NCBI GenBank assembly: GCA_019747875.1
Contig: JAIEQI010000034.1
Coordinates: 1 to 64,000 of the forward strand
DNA from: Candidatus Obscuribacterales bacterium
GTDB taxonomy: Bacteria > Cyanobacteriota > Vampirovibrionia > Obscuribacterales > Obscuribacteraceae
Reading direction: 5' to 3'
DNA length: 64,000 nt
The position numbers and the translations under genes were made by a program. Every line of letters begins with the position of its first letter. Positions within the stretch are counted from its first letter, which is position 1. Positions 34,900 to 42,864 of the stretch are shown here, one piece after another. The notes beneath the pieces were generated by a model, which saw nothing but the letters and a program-made list of their open reading frames with translations, was not told the DNA's origin and did not search any database.

Positions 34900-36225
34900 T
34901 TATCCCAGCCAGGGAAACTCTCTTGCTCCAGACAGAAGCTGCTCTCTGAATTTTGGATGTGCTATCGCAATTAGCGCTTTCGCCCTGTCTTTTAAGTTCT
35001 TACCTCGCAACTGAGCAATTCCGTACTCAGTTACGACATATTGAACATCCGCTCGGCTGGTGACCACGCCTCCGCCCAGGTCTATGTGCGGAACGATCCG
35101 AGACAAGCTTTCATTTCGAGCCGTCGAAGGCATTGCAATTATAGCTTTACCACCTTTCGATCGAGATGCCCCGCGGATGAAGTCGACCTGTCCTCCAAAA
35201 CCACTGTACAGGTGTTTTCCAATCGAATCCGCTGAGACCTGACCTGTTAGGTCTACTTGAAGAGCCGAATTGATTGCGGTCATTTTGTAATTCTGCGCAA
35301 TTACAAATGGGTCATTGATGTAATCGCTAGTTTGAAATTCAATGCCAGGGTTATTATCAATGAAGTCATAAAGCCGTCTCGTGCCCATGACAAAGGATAC
35401 TGCGCATTTACCAGGCAGCACCGTCTTACAGTCATTTGTGATGACACCAGACTCGATTAGATCAACAATGCCGTCCGAGAGCATTTCGCTATGAACTCCA
35501 AGCTCCTTCTTGTCCCTCAAACAAGCAAGTATTGCATTGGGTATCGTGCCAATGCCAAGTTGAAGAGTGGCACCATCCTCGACAAGGGATGCTACGTTGC
35601 GTCCAATTGCCAGTTCTACTTCGCTTGGAATTTCCAAACCAAGTTCCGGTAGTGGGCGGTTTACTTCAACTATGTGATCAATGCGGCTTATATGGACGAA
35701 AGAACGACCGAGTGTGCGCGGCATCTGAGGATTTACCTCTGCAATAACCAGCTTGGCTCGTTTGCGAGCGGCTATTGTGCAGTCTACCGAGACTCCGTAG
35801 CTGACATAGCCATGGGCATCAGGTGGCGAAACTTGAATTAAACACACATCCAGATCCAATGTTCCCGATAGAAACAATTCTGGTATCTCACTTAGGAAAA
35901 CAGGAGTGTAATCTGCCCAACCTTGATTAACCGCCGAGCGAACATTTGGTCCAATGAAAAGGGCATGTACTTTGAAGGAGTTCTTGAATTCGGGGGCGGC
36001 GTAGCGTGCTTTTCCTAGTGTCAGTAAGTGGTAAATCTGAACCGAACTCAGCTCGCCTGCTCTTGCGACCATAGCATCTATTAGAGATTGAGGCGCCGCA
36101 GCATTGGAGTGAATGTATACACGGTCACCTGACTTAATGCGTTGGACCGCGTCTTGAGCAGAACAGAGTTTTTTCCTGTAAAGCTCTTTCCAGCTTGGTT
36201 CTGTATCTGTCTCCACTAGCTGCAT
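34900..36225 (-). CDS. Acetyl-CoA hydrolase/CoA-transferase family protein
   Basis: About 441 residues from the ATG at 36225, with GAGGAA eight bases upstream (the frame is open to 36288). Similar to 4-hydroxybutyrate/acetate CoA-transferases: AVQRIKSGDRVYIHSNAAAP, VSPPDAHGYVSYGVSVDC, PRTLGRSFVHISRID, GATLQLGIGTIPNAIL (CoA loop), GVHSEMLSDGIVDLIESG (catalytic Glu region) and FIRGASRSKGGKAIIAMPST. It swaps CoA between short acyl-CoAs and acetate, allowing acetate formation with energy saving under anaerobic conditions. Its ribosome-binding site lies inside the last codons of the upstream 45-residue gene, implying translational coupling. Confidence 0.9.
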   Translation of the reverse strand: MQLVETDTEPSWKELYRKKLCSAQDAVQRIKSGDRVYIHSNAAAPQSLIDAMVARAGELSSVQIYHLLTLGKARYAAPEFKNSFKVHALFIGPNVRSAVNQGWADYTPVFLSEIPELFLSGTLDLDVCLIQVSPPDAHGYVSYGVSVDCTIAARKRAKLVIAEVNPQMPRTLGRSFVHISRIDHIVEVNRPLPELGLEIPSEVELAIGRNVASLVEDGATLQLGIGTIPNAILACLRDKKELGVHSEMLSDGIVDLIESGVITNDCKTVLPGKCAVSFVMGTRRLYDFIDNNPGIEFQTSDYINDPFVIAQNYKMTAINSALQVDLTGQVSADSIGKHLYSGFGGQVDFIRGASRSKGGKAIIAMPSTARNESLSRIVPHIDLGGGVVTSRADVQYVVTEYGIAQLRGKNLKDRAKALIAIAHPKFREQLLSGAREFPWLG

Positions 36226-36229
36226 CAAT

Positions 36230-36367
36230 CTATTCCTCATCATCCAATATGTATGTTCCGAGCCGTGTGCTGCCATTGCAGTAACCAAGTCGGAGGCAGA
36301 GGAAAGAAAGCAATGGCAACGCTAGTACCAATGATAGAAATATTAGCGCTAGTAAATCAATCATCAT
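36230..36367 (-). CDS. 45-residue membrane peptide
   Basis: A short gene easily missed: MMIDLLALIFLSLVLALPLL then SFLCLRLGYCNGSTRLG and an acidic end (YILDDEE). One hydrophobic helix fills most of it. The start at 36367 has the strong Shine-Dalgarno AGAGGAG. Its stop (TAG) and the preceding DDEE codons form the ribosome-binding site of the CoA-transferase gene, 4 bp later. It may be a leader that couples translation or a small membrane subunit. No family recognised. Confidence 0.55.
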   Translation of the reverse strand: MMIDLLALIFLSLVLALPLLSFLCLRLGYCNGSTRLGTYILDDEE

Positions 36368-36416
36368 AATCGCTCCTCTTTGATGGAATGATATTGCTTT
36401 TGGAGCTGCTCGCGCA

Positions 36417-36432
36417 TCATCCGTAAGATCAA
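36417..36432. promoter_or_regulatory. Operator half-site (CoA transferase / 36529 gene)
   Basis: TCATCC-GTAA-GATCAA: the left half-site is perfect and the spacer matches copy 1, but the right half is degenerate. It is 50 bp before the membrane-peptide gene and 97 bp before the divergent gene at 36529. Confidence 0.4.
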
Positions 36433-36528
36433 TCTGCCAATGTCCGATAGTTGGAACGACGCGTTGGAGCAAATTTGCTGGATTCAGAGATGGTGGTAAT
36501 ATTGCTGTGAAGGGTTCTGGAATTATAT

Positions 36529-36825
36529 ATGTCTAAGTTCTTAGTAATTTGGTCTCTTGATGTTGGCTCTATCGGACCTCAGGCAATCAACGCAGTCCTG
36601 AAAATGCCCGCATATGCTCAGGAGCTATTTGGAAAAAAGAAATTGGAAAAGCGCTACCACATCGTTGGTTCGCATGGCGGTGCTTGGATTTACGACGTTA
36701 ATAGCAACGAGGAGCTCGATATATTACTTGCGCAGGCTCCTGTTTACAACATGGCAAGGTACACCGTCTATCCTCTTGCCGAGATGCAGTCTCCCACAAT
36801 TACGATGCAAGAACCAGATAATTAG
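36529..36825 (+). CDS. Small protein, muconolactone-isomerase-like fold (tentative)
   Basis: 98 residues. The pattern of a strand start (KFLVIWSLDV), a middle helix, GSHGGAWIYDVNSNEELDIL, then LAQAPVYNMARYTVYPLAEM resembles the ferredoxin-like muconolactone isomerase/YCII-type group (short strand, LLxxLP..., final PL). No catalytic function should be read from this; there is no aromatic-degradation gene nearby. Its stop overlaps the stop of the convergent P-type ATPase gene by four bases. Confidence 0.5.
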   Translation: MSKFLVIWSLDVGSIGPQAINAVLKMPAYAQELFGKKKLEKRYHIVGSHGGAWIYDVNSNEELDILLAQAPVYNMARYTVYPLAEMQSPTITMQEPDN

Positions 36826-39659
36826 ATTCTATCCGGGTTGCTGTGAGGACCCTTCTTGTAAAAGCTGAGTGCTGTTTCAACGGTAATCGTGCTGACGAAT
36901 GCAACTCCTGCTAAGAAGAATGAGTATGCCATCGTTTCAAAATTGAGAGAACATGTCCCCAGAACCTCTTTCAATCCTGGTAAGTAAATCGCAGCAAGCA
37001 AAAGACCAATTGCTACCAGCATGTTTAGAATCATTGGTCGATTTATGATGAACATTCGTCGGATGTTGTAATTACCGTTCTCATCAGATCCGAGCCAGGC
37101 CCATGATTGCATTAACAGGGCCATAGAAATCGTTGCTAACCCGAGCGACGTAAGTTCAATCTTTGAGTTCAGTCCCGTTGTGTTCATTGTCAATCCAAAA
37201 ATTACCACAAACGATACGACAACGCTCCGCATTAAAATACGCAGTTGTTGTCTCCTGGAAACAATTTTCTCATTCGGTTTTCGTGGGGGATAAGACATAA
37301 CACCAGGATCTCCGGGCTGCAGAACGATGGCCAGACCTGGAAAGATATGCATGATCAAATTGAGCCAGAGAAGTTGGAGCGGGCTTAGAGTTAACCCAGC
37401 GTCAACTGTAATTCCCAAAGCCACAACCAAAACCGAAGCAAGACTGGCGGTGAGTAAGTAGCAAACACTGCGGCGTATATTGCCGTAGATCGTACGTCCT
37501 TGCTCAACAGCACTGACTATGGTGCGGAAATTGTCATCGCAAATGACCATTTGAGCGGCAGCGCAGGCAAGGTCTGTTCCGGTTTGTCCCATTGCGACAC
37601 CGATGTTCGCTTGCTTCAGCGCAGGGGCGTCGTTGACGCCATCACCAGTCATCGCGACAATAGAACCATCACTTTGCAGGTGTTTCACGATTCCTAGCTT
37701 CATTTCTGGAGCTACTCTTGCCACGACAGAAGCACTTTTTAGGGCAGCAACAGCTTGCTCGTCTGTCATTTCTGCCAATTGTTTTCCAGATAGCACTGAT
37801 TCCGGAACCTTATGATTTGGATTGAGAATGCCTAGCTCCTCACCGATTGCTGTTGCCGTGCCAACCTGATCCCCTGTGAGCATAATTACTCGGATGCCCG
37901 CTTCGTTGCAACGACTTATCGCTTCACGAACACCCTCTTTTGCCGGATCCTTCATTCCGACCAATCCTAGAAATACAAAATCCTTTTCGATCTCTTCTTG
38001 GTTTGGCAGCTGCGTGGTGTCTATGTTCATCAAATTACTTGACGATCTGGCAGCTAATCCTTTCTGAACATCGCTCAATTGAATCTCTTTTCTGGCAAAA
38101 GCTAAAACGCGAAGACCTTGTGATGCCAAACGCTGATTCTCTGAAATGAAGTTCAAACGAGTCTCTTCGTCAATTGGCTTAATGCCTTCCTGACTCAAAT
38201 AGCTTGTACAAAGCTCAATTAATGCACCGGGCGATCCTTTGCAGTAAGCGCGAGCCCACCCCTGTGATTCGGAATGTATTGTTGTCATCCGTTTTCGCTC
38301 TAGATCAAAGGGAAGTTCTGCAATGCGAGGATATCGGCGAAGAACGATTTCCTGTGCTATGCCGGCTTTCTCTGCAAGGGAAATAAGAGCGCCCTCGGTT
38401 GGATCTCCATGAACGTGCCAACCTTTTTCATCATGTTCTTCCAGCCGCGCGTCATTGCACAGAGTTCCAGCGGTTAGGAGCTCTCGTAAACAGTAATCTC
38501 TGTCCGGATCAATATCAATTCCGTCTTCAATGAAGCTCCCAAAAGGAGCGTAGCCGCCGCCGGTAACATTTATCGCTCGCTTGTTGAAGCATATGTTGGT
38601 AGCGAGCATGCGGTTTTCTGTAAGTGTTCCAGTCTTGTCAGTGCAAATGATGCTTGTGCAGCCAAGTGTCTCAACTGCCGAAAGGTGGCGTAGAATTGCC
38701 TTATGCATAACCATTCGTTCTGTGCCAACGGCAAGAGCCAGGGTCGCCAAGACCGGTAGTCCTTCAGGAATTGCGGCAACGGCTAACGCGATTCCTGTTT
38801 CGATCATCAAAAGCATTTCTTGCTTTTGGACAAGACCAATGAGCACAACCACTGCGCAGATTATTATCGTTAAGATGCTTAGATGCTGGCCCAGCTGCTC
38901 AAGTTGCCTTTCTAAGGGAGTGCCGCCTGACTCGGTTTCTTCAATGAATGTTCCAAGCCGCCCTAGAGAGGAACTCTTGCCTGTCTTTAGTACTACTGCT
39001 TTAGCGCGTCCACTGCAAATGAGAGAGCCCTGGAAGATAATGTTTGACAATTCTTCCGCATCCTCTGCCTTGTGCTGATCTTTGAAGACGGGAACCGACT
39101 CACCTGTAATTGGCGATTGGTCTACACTTAGCGCTGCCGAATCGATAGCGCGCAAATCTGCCGGAACCCTGCATCCAGCCTCAAGGATTACAATGTCTCC
39201 TGGTACAAGTTGACTTACGTCGAGATCGCAGTGCTGTCCAGATCTGATCGTGCGGGCAGTTGCGCCGGCTAACTTCTTCAAACCTGATAGAGATATGTCA
39301 GCTTTGTATTCCATGTAAAATCCGGTCAATGCGTTCACCAGAACTGCAATGAGAATGCCGGCCGCTTGCAGAAATTCATGATAGAAAGCGGAGGCAACAG
39401 CAGCAATAAGCAATAAGGCAACTACGCTTGACTGAAATTGATGGAGAAAAATTTTCAGAGGATTGGATTGCGATTTTTCGGTTTGAACGTTTGCGCCCAC
39501 AGCATTCAATCTGATGGAAGCTTCTTCCTCTGACAATCCGTTGTCCATGTTACTGCCAATGTCGCGGATCAATTCAGCTGACGTAATTGACGCAAGATCC
39601 GTGAAAGGTTTCTTGCTCATCTCTAGCCAACCGGATTTACAGATTTCGAGGCTACTCAC
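36822..39659 (-). CDS. Cation-translocating P-type ATPase (Ca2+ type)
   Basis: 945 residues. P2-type pump: N-terminal cation ATPase domain (GLSEEEASIRLNAVGAN), actuator with ITGESVPV, phosphorylation loop CTDKTGTLTENRM, nucleotide domain (KGSPGALIELC), hinge MTGDGVNDAPALKQANIGVAMG and C-terminal helices. The PEGLP motif in helix 4 (AAIPEGLPVLATLAL) and WLNLIMHIFPGLA in helix 6 fit SERCA/PMR1-like Ca2+ or Mn2+ pumps. GTG start at 39659; an ATG at 39620 (MSKKPFTDL) is equally possible. An operator copy lies 81 bp before 39659 (39740-39755). CtpF, a P2-type ATPase, is a member of the mycobacterial DosR regulon. Confidence 0.93.
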   Translation of the reverse strand: MSSLEICKSGWLEMSKKPFTDLASITSAELIRDIGSNMDNGLSEEEASIRLNAVGANVQTEKSQSNPLKIFLHQFQSSVVALLLIAAVASAFYHEFLQAAGILIAVLVNALTGFYMEYKADISLSGLKKLAGATARTIRSGQHCDLDVSQLVPGDIVILEAGCRVPADLRAIDSAALSVDQSPITGESVPVFKDQHKAEDAEELSNIIFQGSLICSGRAKAVVLKTGKSSSLGRLGTFIEETESGGTPLERQLEQLGQHLSILTIIICAVVVLIGLVQKQEMLLMIETGIALAVAAIPEGLPVLATLALAVGTERMVMHKAILRHLSAVETLGCTSIICTDKTGTLTENRMLATNICFNKRAINVTGGGYAPFGSFIEDGIDIDPDRDYCLRELLTAGTLCNDARLEEHDEKGWHVHGDPTEGALISLAEKAGIAQEIVLRRYPRIAELPFDLERKRMTTIHSESQGWARAYCKGSPGALIELCTSYLSQEGIKPIDEETRLNFISENQRLASQGLRVLAFARKEIQLSDVQKGLAARSSSNLMNIDTTQLPNQEEIEKDFVFLGLVGMKDPAKEGVREAISRCNEAGIRVIMLTGDQVGTATAIGEELGILNPNHKVPESVLSGKQLAEMTDEQAVAALKSASVVARVAPEMKLGIVKHLQSDGSIVAMTGDGVNDAPALKQANIGVAMGQTGTDLACAAAQMVICDDNFRTIVSAVEQGRTIYGNIRRSVCYLLTASLASVLVVALGITVDAGLTLSPLQLLWLNLIMHIFPGLAIVLQPGDPGVMSYPPRKPNEKIVSRRQQLRILMRSVVVSFVVIFGLTMNTTGLNSKIELTSLGLATISMALLMQSWAWLGSDENGNYNIRRMFIINRPMILNMLVAIGLLLAAIYLPGLKEVLGTCSLNFETMAYSFFLAGVAFVSTITVETALSFYKKGPHSNPDRI

Positions 39660-39739
39660 TTTGCGATCCCCACTGGTATAAATGAATTATCGCAATGTCC
39701 AAAACTTACCAAATCCATCCCAAGTATAGTATGGGCTAT

Positions 39740-39755
39740 TAATCCCAAAGGATGA
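39740..39755. promoter_or_regulatory. Inverted-repeat operator (ATPase / tandem Usp)
   Basis: TAATCC-CAAA-GGATGA, one mismatch, in the divergent region between the P-type ATPase (81 bp away) and the tandem Usp gene (29 bp away). Confidence 0.6.
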
Positions 39756-39784
39756 GGCGCTGAACGCCCTATAGCTGTTATGTT

Positions 39785-40777
39785 TTGGGCATGAATATTT
39801 TAGTTTGCCTTGATCATTCGACCGAAGCTGCTCAAGCCGTCGAGAGTATCGCACAAAGCGGTTTCCTGGAAAATAAATTTGTCTGTCTGTTGCATGTCGG
39901 TAACTCGCAAGCAGCTGAAGAATATGACTTTGGATTACTTCGTAATATGGAAAGTCGAATACGCGCACTCTGTTCGCCGCGAAAGATCGACAAGTTGTTA
40001 TCATTCGACTACAGAACCGCTGATGCAATTCTCGAGAAGGCGACGCTTATTAATGCGTCTTTGATAGTTGTCGGTGCGCGGGCACAATCCGGTTTGGAAC
40101 GAATGTTTTTGGGAAGTGTAAGCCAAGCGCTAATAGCAAAGTCAAAAATTCCTGTGTTGATATCACGCGACAGCAGTACTGTGGGCAGCGGCAAGCTCTT
40201 GCTTGGACTAGATGATTGTGCGGCTTCCTCATCGCTTTTAAGCTGGCTCTCAAACGAACCCTGGTGCATTAACAAAGAAATTATTTTGCTTTCGGTGATC
40301 GAACGACTATCGTCTTCTTTCTATTCGGAAACAAATGTGGCAGCGGCTGCTGAACAATTGGCCAAGCACGATTGGCAGGAATCATCTCGTACTAAGCTGT
40401 TGTCTGCGTGGTCAGCACTCTTGAGCGGGATTCTAAAACGAGATTTGATACCATCGACTGTAAGCGAAGGCAACCCTCAAGAACAGATTCTGAAGGCTGC
40501 TAGTCATTGGGGAGCGGAATTTGTCGTGGTCGGCGCTACCAAGAAAACTCGATCTGATCGTTTAGTTCTGGGAAGTGTTTCCCAAGCAATTGCTGTGAAG
40601 GCATCAGCTTCAGTTCTTATAGTGCCTGAGTCTGTACCTGATGTATTTGAAACGGTCAGGCAAAGTACGCATGCTTGCGATGAGCTGGCAAACCTTCTTG
40701 CGGAAGAGCCACATCCAATGCCTACACATACACCGATAACTGGAACGGACACTAATGGTTTCATGGCATATTGGTAA
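39785..40777 (+). CDS. Tandem universal stress protein
   Basis: 330 residues made of two Usp domains. Domain 1 (~1-138): MNILVCLDHSTEAAQAV ... LIVVGARAQSGLERMFLGSVSQA. Domain 2 (~145-290): KLLLGLDDCAASSSLL ... FVVVGATKKTRSDRLVLGSVSQA. In both, the second Gly of GxxG in the ATP motif is changed (GARA, GATK), while the GSVS phosphate-binding end is kept, so ATP binding may be weak. A ~40-residue polar tail follows. Start at 39791 (second Met, MNILV) also possible. Divergent from the P-type ATPase. Confidence 0.88.
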   Translation: MGMNILVCLDHSTEAAQAVESIAQSGFLENKFVCLLHVGNSQAAEEYDFGLLRNMESRIRALCSPRKIDKLLSFDYRTADAILEKATLINASLIVVGARAQSGLERMFLGSVSQALIAKSKIPVLISRDSSTVGSGKLLLGLDDCAASSSLLSWLSNEPWCINKEIILLSVIERLSSSFYSETNVAAAAEQLAKHDWQESSRTKLLSAWSALLSGILKRDLIPSTVSEGNPQEQILKAASHWGAEFVVVGATKKTRSDRLVLGSVSQAIAVKASASVLIVPESVPDVFETVRQSTHACDELANLLAEEPHPMPTHTPITGTDTNGFMAYW

Positions 40778-40814
40778 GCGCTGGACCGAGTCTTTAAGCT
40801 TTGATTGTGCCTGC

Positions 40815-40830
40815 TCATCCGAAAGGATTA
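40815..40830. promoter_or_regulatory. Inverted-repeat operator (after tandem Usp)
   Basis: TCATCC-GAAA-GGATTA, one mismatch, 38 bp past the tandem Usp stop and 183 bp before the small gene at 41013. A weaker copy, TCACTC-CGAC-GGACGA, occurs at 40889-40904, 109 bp before that gene. Confidence 0.5.
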
Positions 40831-41012
40831 GTTTTTTGCAAGATGCGCAACAGCTTCGCTTTTGCACCGAAGAAGTATTGTAGGGAACTCACTCCGACGG
40901 ACGATGCTAGCCGCGCGCTTTAGAGAAATAATCATCATTGTGTTGCTCAATAGACTTACAGAAAATTCGAAGAGTTGATGATAAATGAAGAGTGATACTA
41001 AAGGAGTTTGAT

Positions 41013-41306
41013 ATGCAAGTTTCTCTCACAAATAGTGCCCCAGAGGCTTTACTTACACCACGAAAAACTGACGAGAGCACCGCTTCCTTGTCGAAAACTG
41101 AAAGAAGGTTTCTCGGGCTCTTCTGGAAATCGATCGCTGTTTTTACATTGTTAGCAATGATACTGACAGTTAGACAAATGGGTCAGGCGATCGAGTTTTC
41201 TTCCCTAATGTGGGCGCTCGTATCTAATGGATCTGTCGGTGCTGCTATGGGAATGCTTTTTGCCTTAGCTCATGATGTAATTATCAAGGGACGGCTCGAA
41301 GAGTAG
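41013..41306 (+). CDS. Small two-helix membrane protein
   Basis: 97 residues from the ATG at 41013, which has AAGGAG six bases upstream (the frame is open to 40992). A polar N-terminus (~35 residues), then two hydrophobic helices (SIAVFTLLAMILTVRQM; LVSNGSVGAAMGMLFALAHD). No family recognised. Placed after two copies of the operator, so it may belong to the same regulon. Confidence 0.6.
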   Translation: MQVSLTNSAPEALLTPRKTDESTASLSKTERRFLGLFWKSIAVFTLLAMILTVRQMGQAIEFSSLMWALVSNGSVGAAMGMLFALAHDVIIKGRLEE

Positions 41307-41316
41307 TCTGTTGCCA

Positions 41317-41337
41317 TAGGAAGCTGTGGCTCCTATT
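41317..41337 (+). terminator. Weak hairpin after small membrane gene
   Basis: ATAGGAAGC and GCTCCTAT pair with one bulged A around a short loop, 11 bp after the stop. No T-run; tentative. Confidence 0.3.
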
Positions 41338-41408
41338 GAAGGACAAGGTTAACCTCGTCCCATTGAAAAGGTATAATAGCCTCGGCGTACTGTTGAAAGT
41401 GTGTTCCG

Positions 41409-42209
41409 ATGCAAAAGTATCTCAATGTCTTGCTCTTTCTTATGCTGAGCAATTTTGGGATTCCAATTGTTTCTACGATAGCAGCTGATGGGACTAAGGC
41501 GTCACTGACTCTGAAAAGGTCTGCGCATCCAACTTCGATGAAGCTTATTGAGCCAGGCGTATTTGACGTCCCGCTGGTGCTGTCTAAGTCCTTAGAGCCG
41601 AGACGAAGTGAATTTCGGCAGAATGTGATTGATGCTCAGAAGAAGCTGAGAGCTTTCGCCAAAAGCAATGCTTGGGAGCAGTTAACAGACAAGCCATTAA
41701 TTAAGAGGGTTGAGGTATACGATACCAAAGATGGTTGGGATAATCGCCTTCGTCAGTTCTATCCAAAAGAAGCTCCTAAGGTTATCCCCAAGACATTCTC
41801 GGCAGCGATTGAGAAGGACATCTTCTTTGCGGTTTCGCCGGATGTTTACTTGAAAAACTATCCTGACGGAAAAGACGAACCACGAGCGTTCGAAAAACTG
41901 ATCACTCATGAGCTTGCTCATAGGTTGCATGTTCGTATTTGCAAAGGCGATGAAAGCAAGATGGGCCCTATTTGGTTTTGGGAAGGTTTTGCAGTTTACG
42001 CTGCAGACCAGCTCAATTATAATCGCCCGAATTTATCGGAAAGAGAAATTTGGAACATAGTAGATGCAAAAGAGCGTGGATCGTACCGCAAATACAATGT
42101 TGTCTTTCGCCATTTCTTGAAGAAGACCGATTCTTTGAGCGATTATGTAAGCCGCGCTGGAAAGCCTGACTTCATGCAGTGGTTGAAAAAAGAATCGAAA
42201 GAAGGCTAG
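41409..42209 (+). CDS. Exported HEXXH zinc metalloprotease
   Basis: 266 residues. Signal peptide (LNVLLFLMLSNFGIPIVSTI). Catalytic site LITHELAHRLHV (HEXXH) followed ~28 residues later by WFWEGFAVYAADQ, giving the third ligand Glu of a gluzincin (peptidase MA-like). Residues ~90-165 form the mixed strand region typical before HEXXH in this group. Probably acts on proteins outside the cytoplasm; substrate unknown. No operon partner. Confidence 0.78.
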   Translation: MQKYLNVLLFLMLSNFGIPIVSTIAADGTKASLTLKRSAHPTSMKLIEPGVFDVPLVLSKSLEPRRSEFRQNVIDAQKKLRAFAKSNAWEQLTDKPLIKRVEVYDTKDGWDNRLRQFYPKEAPKVIPKTFSAAIEKDIFFAVSPDVYLKNYPDGKDEPRAFEKLITHELAHRLHVRICKGDESKMGPIWFWEGFAVYAADQLNYNRPNLSEREIWNIVDAKERGSYRKYNVVFRHFLKKTDSLSDYVSRAGKPDFMQWLKKESKEG

Positions 42210-42211
42210 CC

Positions 42212-42740
42212 CTATCGTCTCGGTTGATTCACATAGGTGGGGATAGCATAGGCTGTAGGCTGATCAAGTCTGTCATCCGGTCTCGTGGAAGCTAGAGAAG
42301 TTGTCGGTACAACGCTACTCTCTTTTGCCGAGCTGTGCCAAAATCGGAAAGCGTCAATCGCTGGAGTATTGCCCTGATGCAAACTGCGTGCAGAATCGCC
42401 CACTACGTGAAAAAAGTTGTGTCTCGGGTTCTACTGATATTCCCGATTGAGTGGTAGCGTTGGCGGTATCATTTGCCTGATTCCCGTGCTTTGGTCGGGA
42501 TTTAGTGCCCGCTGAAAAACACGGAGAGCTGAAATCTCGGGCGCGACATCCACCCATGTGTAAAACAATTGAATAGCCGTGACCGCGTGCTAATTTCGAA
42601 AGATCATATTTGGATTCCGGTGATTTTCCAGTTATTTGAATTATGATGTTGTCGCCATTGCTAAATGCTCTGTTTTGGACCATTTTGTAGACTGCCTGCG
42701 AGTATACGTGTACGGCTTGGTTGCCCAAGCGGAATGTATT
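42212..42740 (-). pseudogene. Degraded partial copy of the zeta-toxin kinase domain
   Basis: This stretch repeats the last third of the adjacent zeta-toxin gene. Read on the minus strand it gives GNQAVHVYSQAVYKMVQNRA, then after a one-base insertion in ATGGGTGGAT (ATGGTGGA in the parent) WVDVAPEISALRVFQRAL, RQMIPPTLPLNREYQ followed by TAG, then NFFHVVGDSARSLHQGNTPA. A frameshift and an in-frame stop make it non-functional. The Walker A part is absent. It lies just downstream of the intact gene, as expected of a tandem partial duplication. Confidence 0.85.
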
Positions 42741-42864
42741 ATTGCATTATCTGTTTGGCAGAGGCTTGGCAAATTCGAGCAGGAATCTTGATTCGGACTC
42801 TGTTTAAGAGGTCCTATGTTTTCGGGAGTGTAGGCCTTGCAGAGCTAAACAATTACTCTATTTA

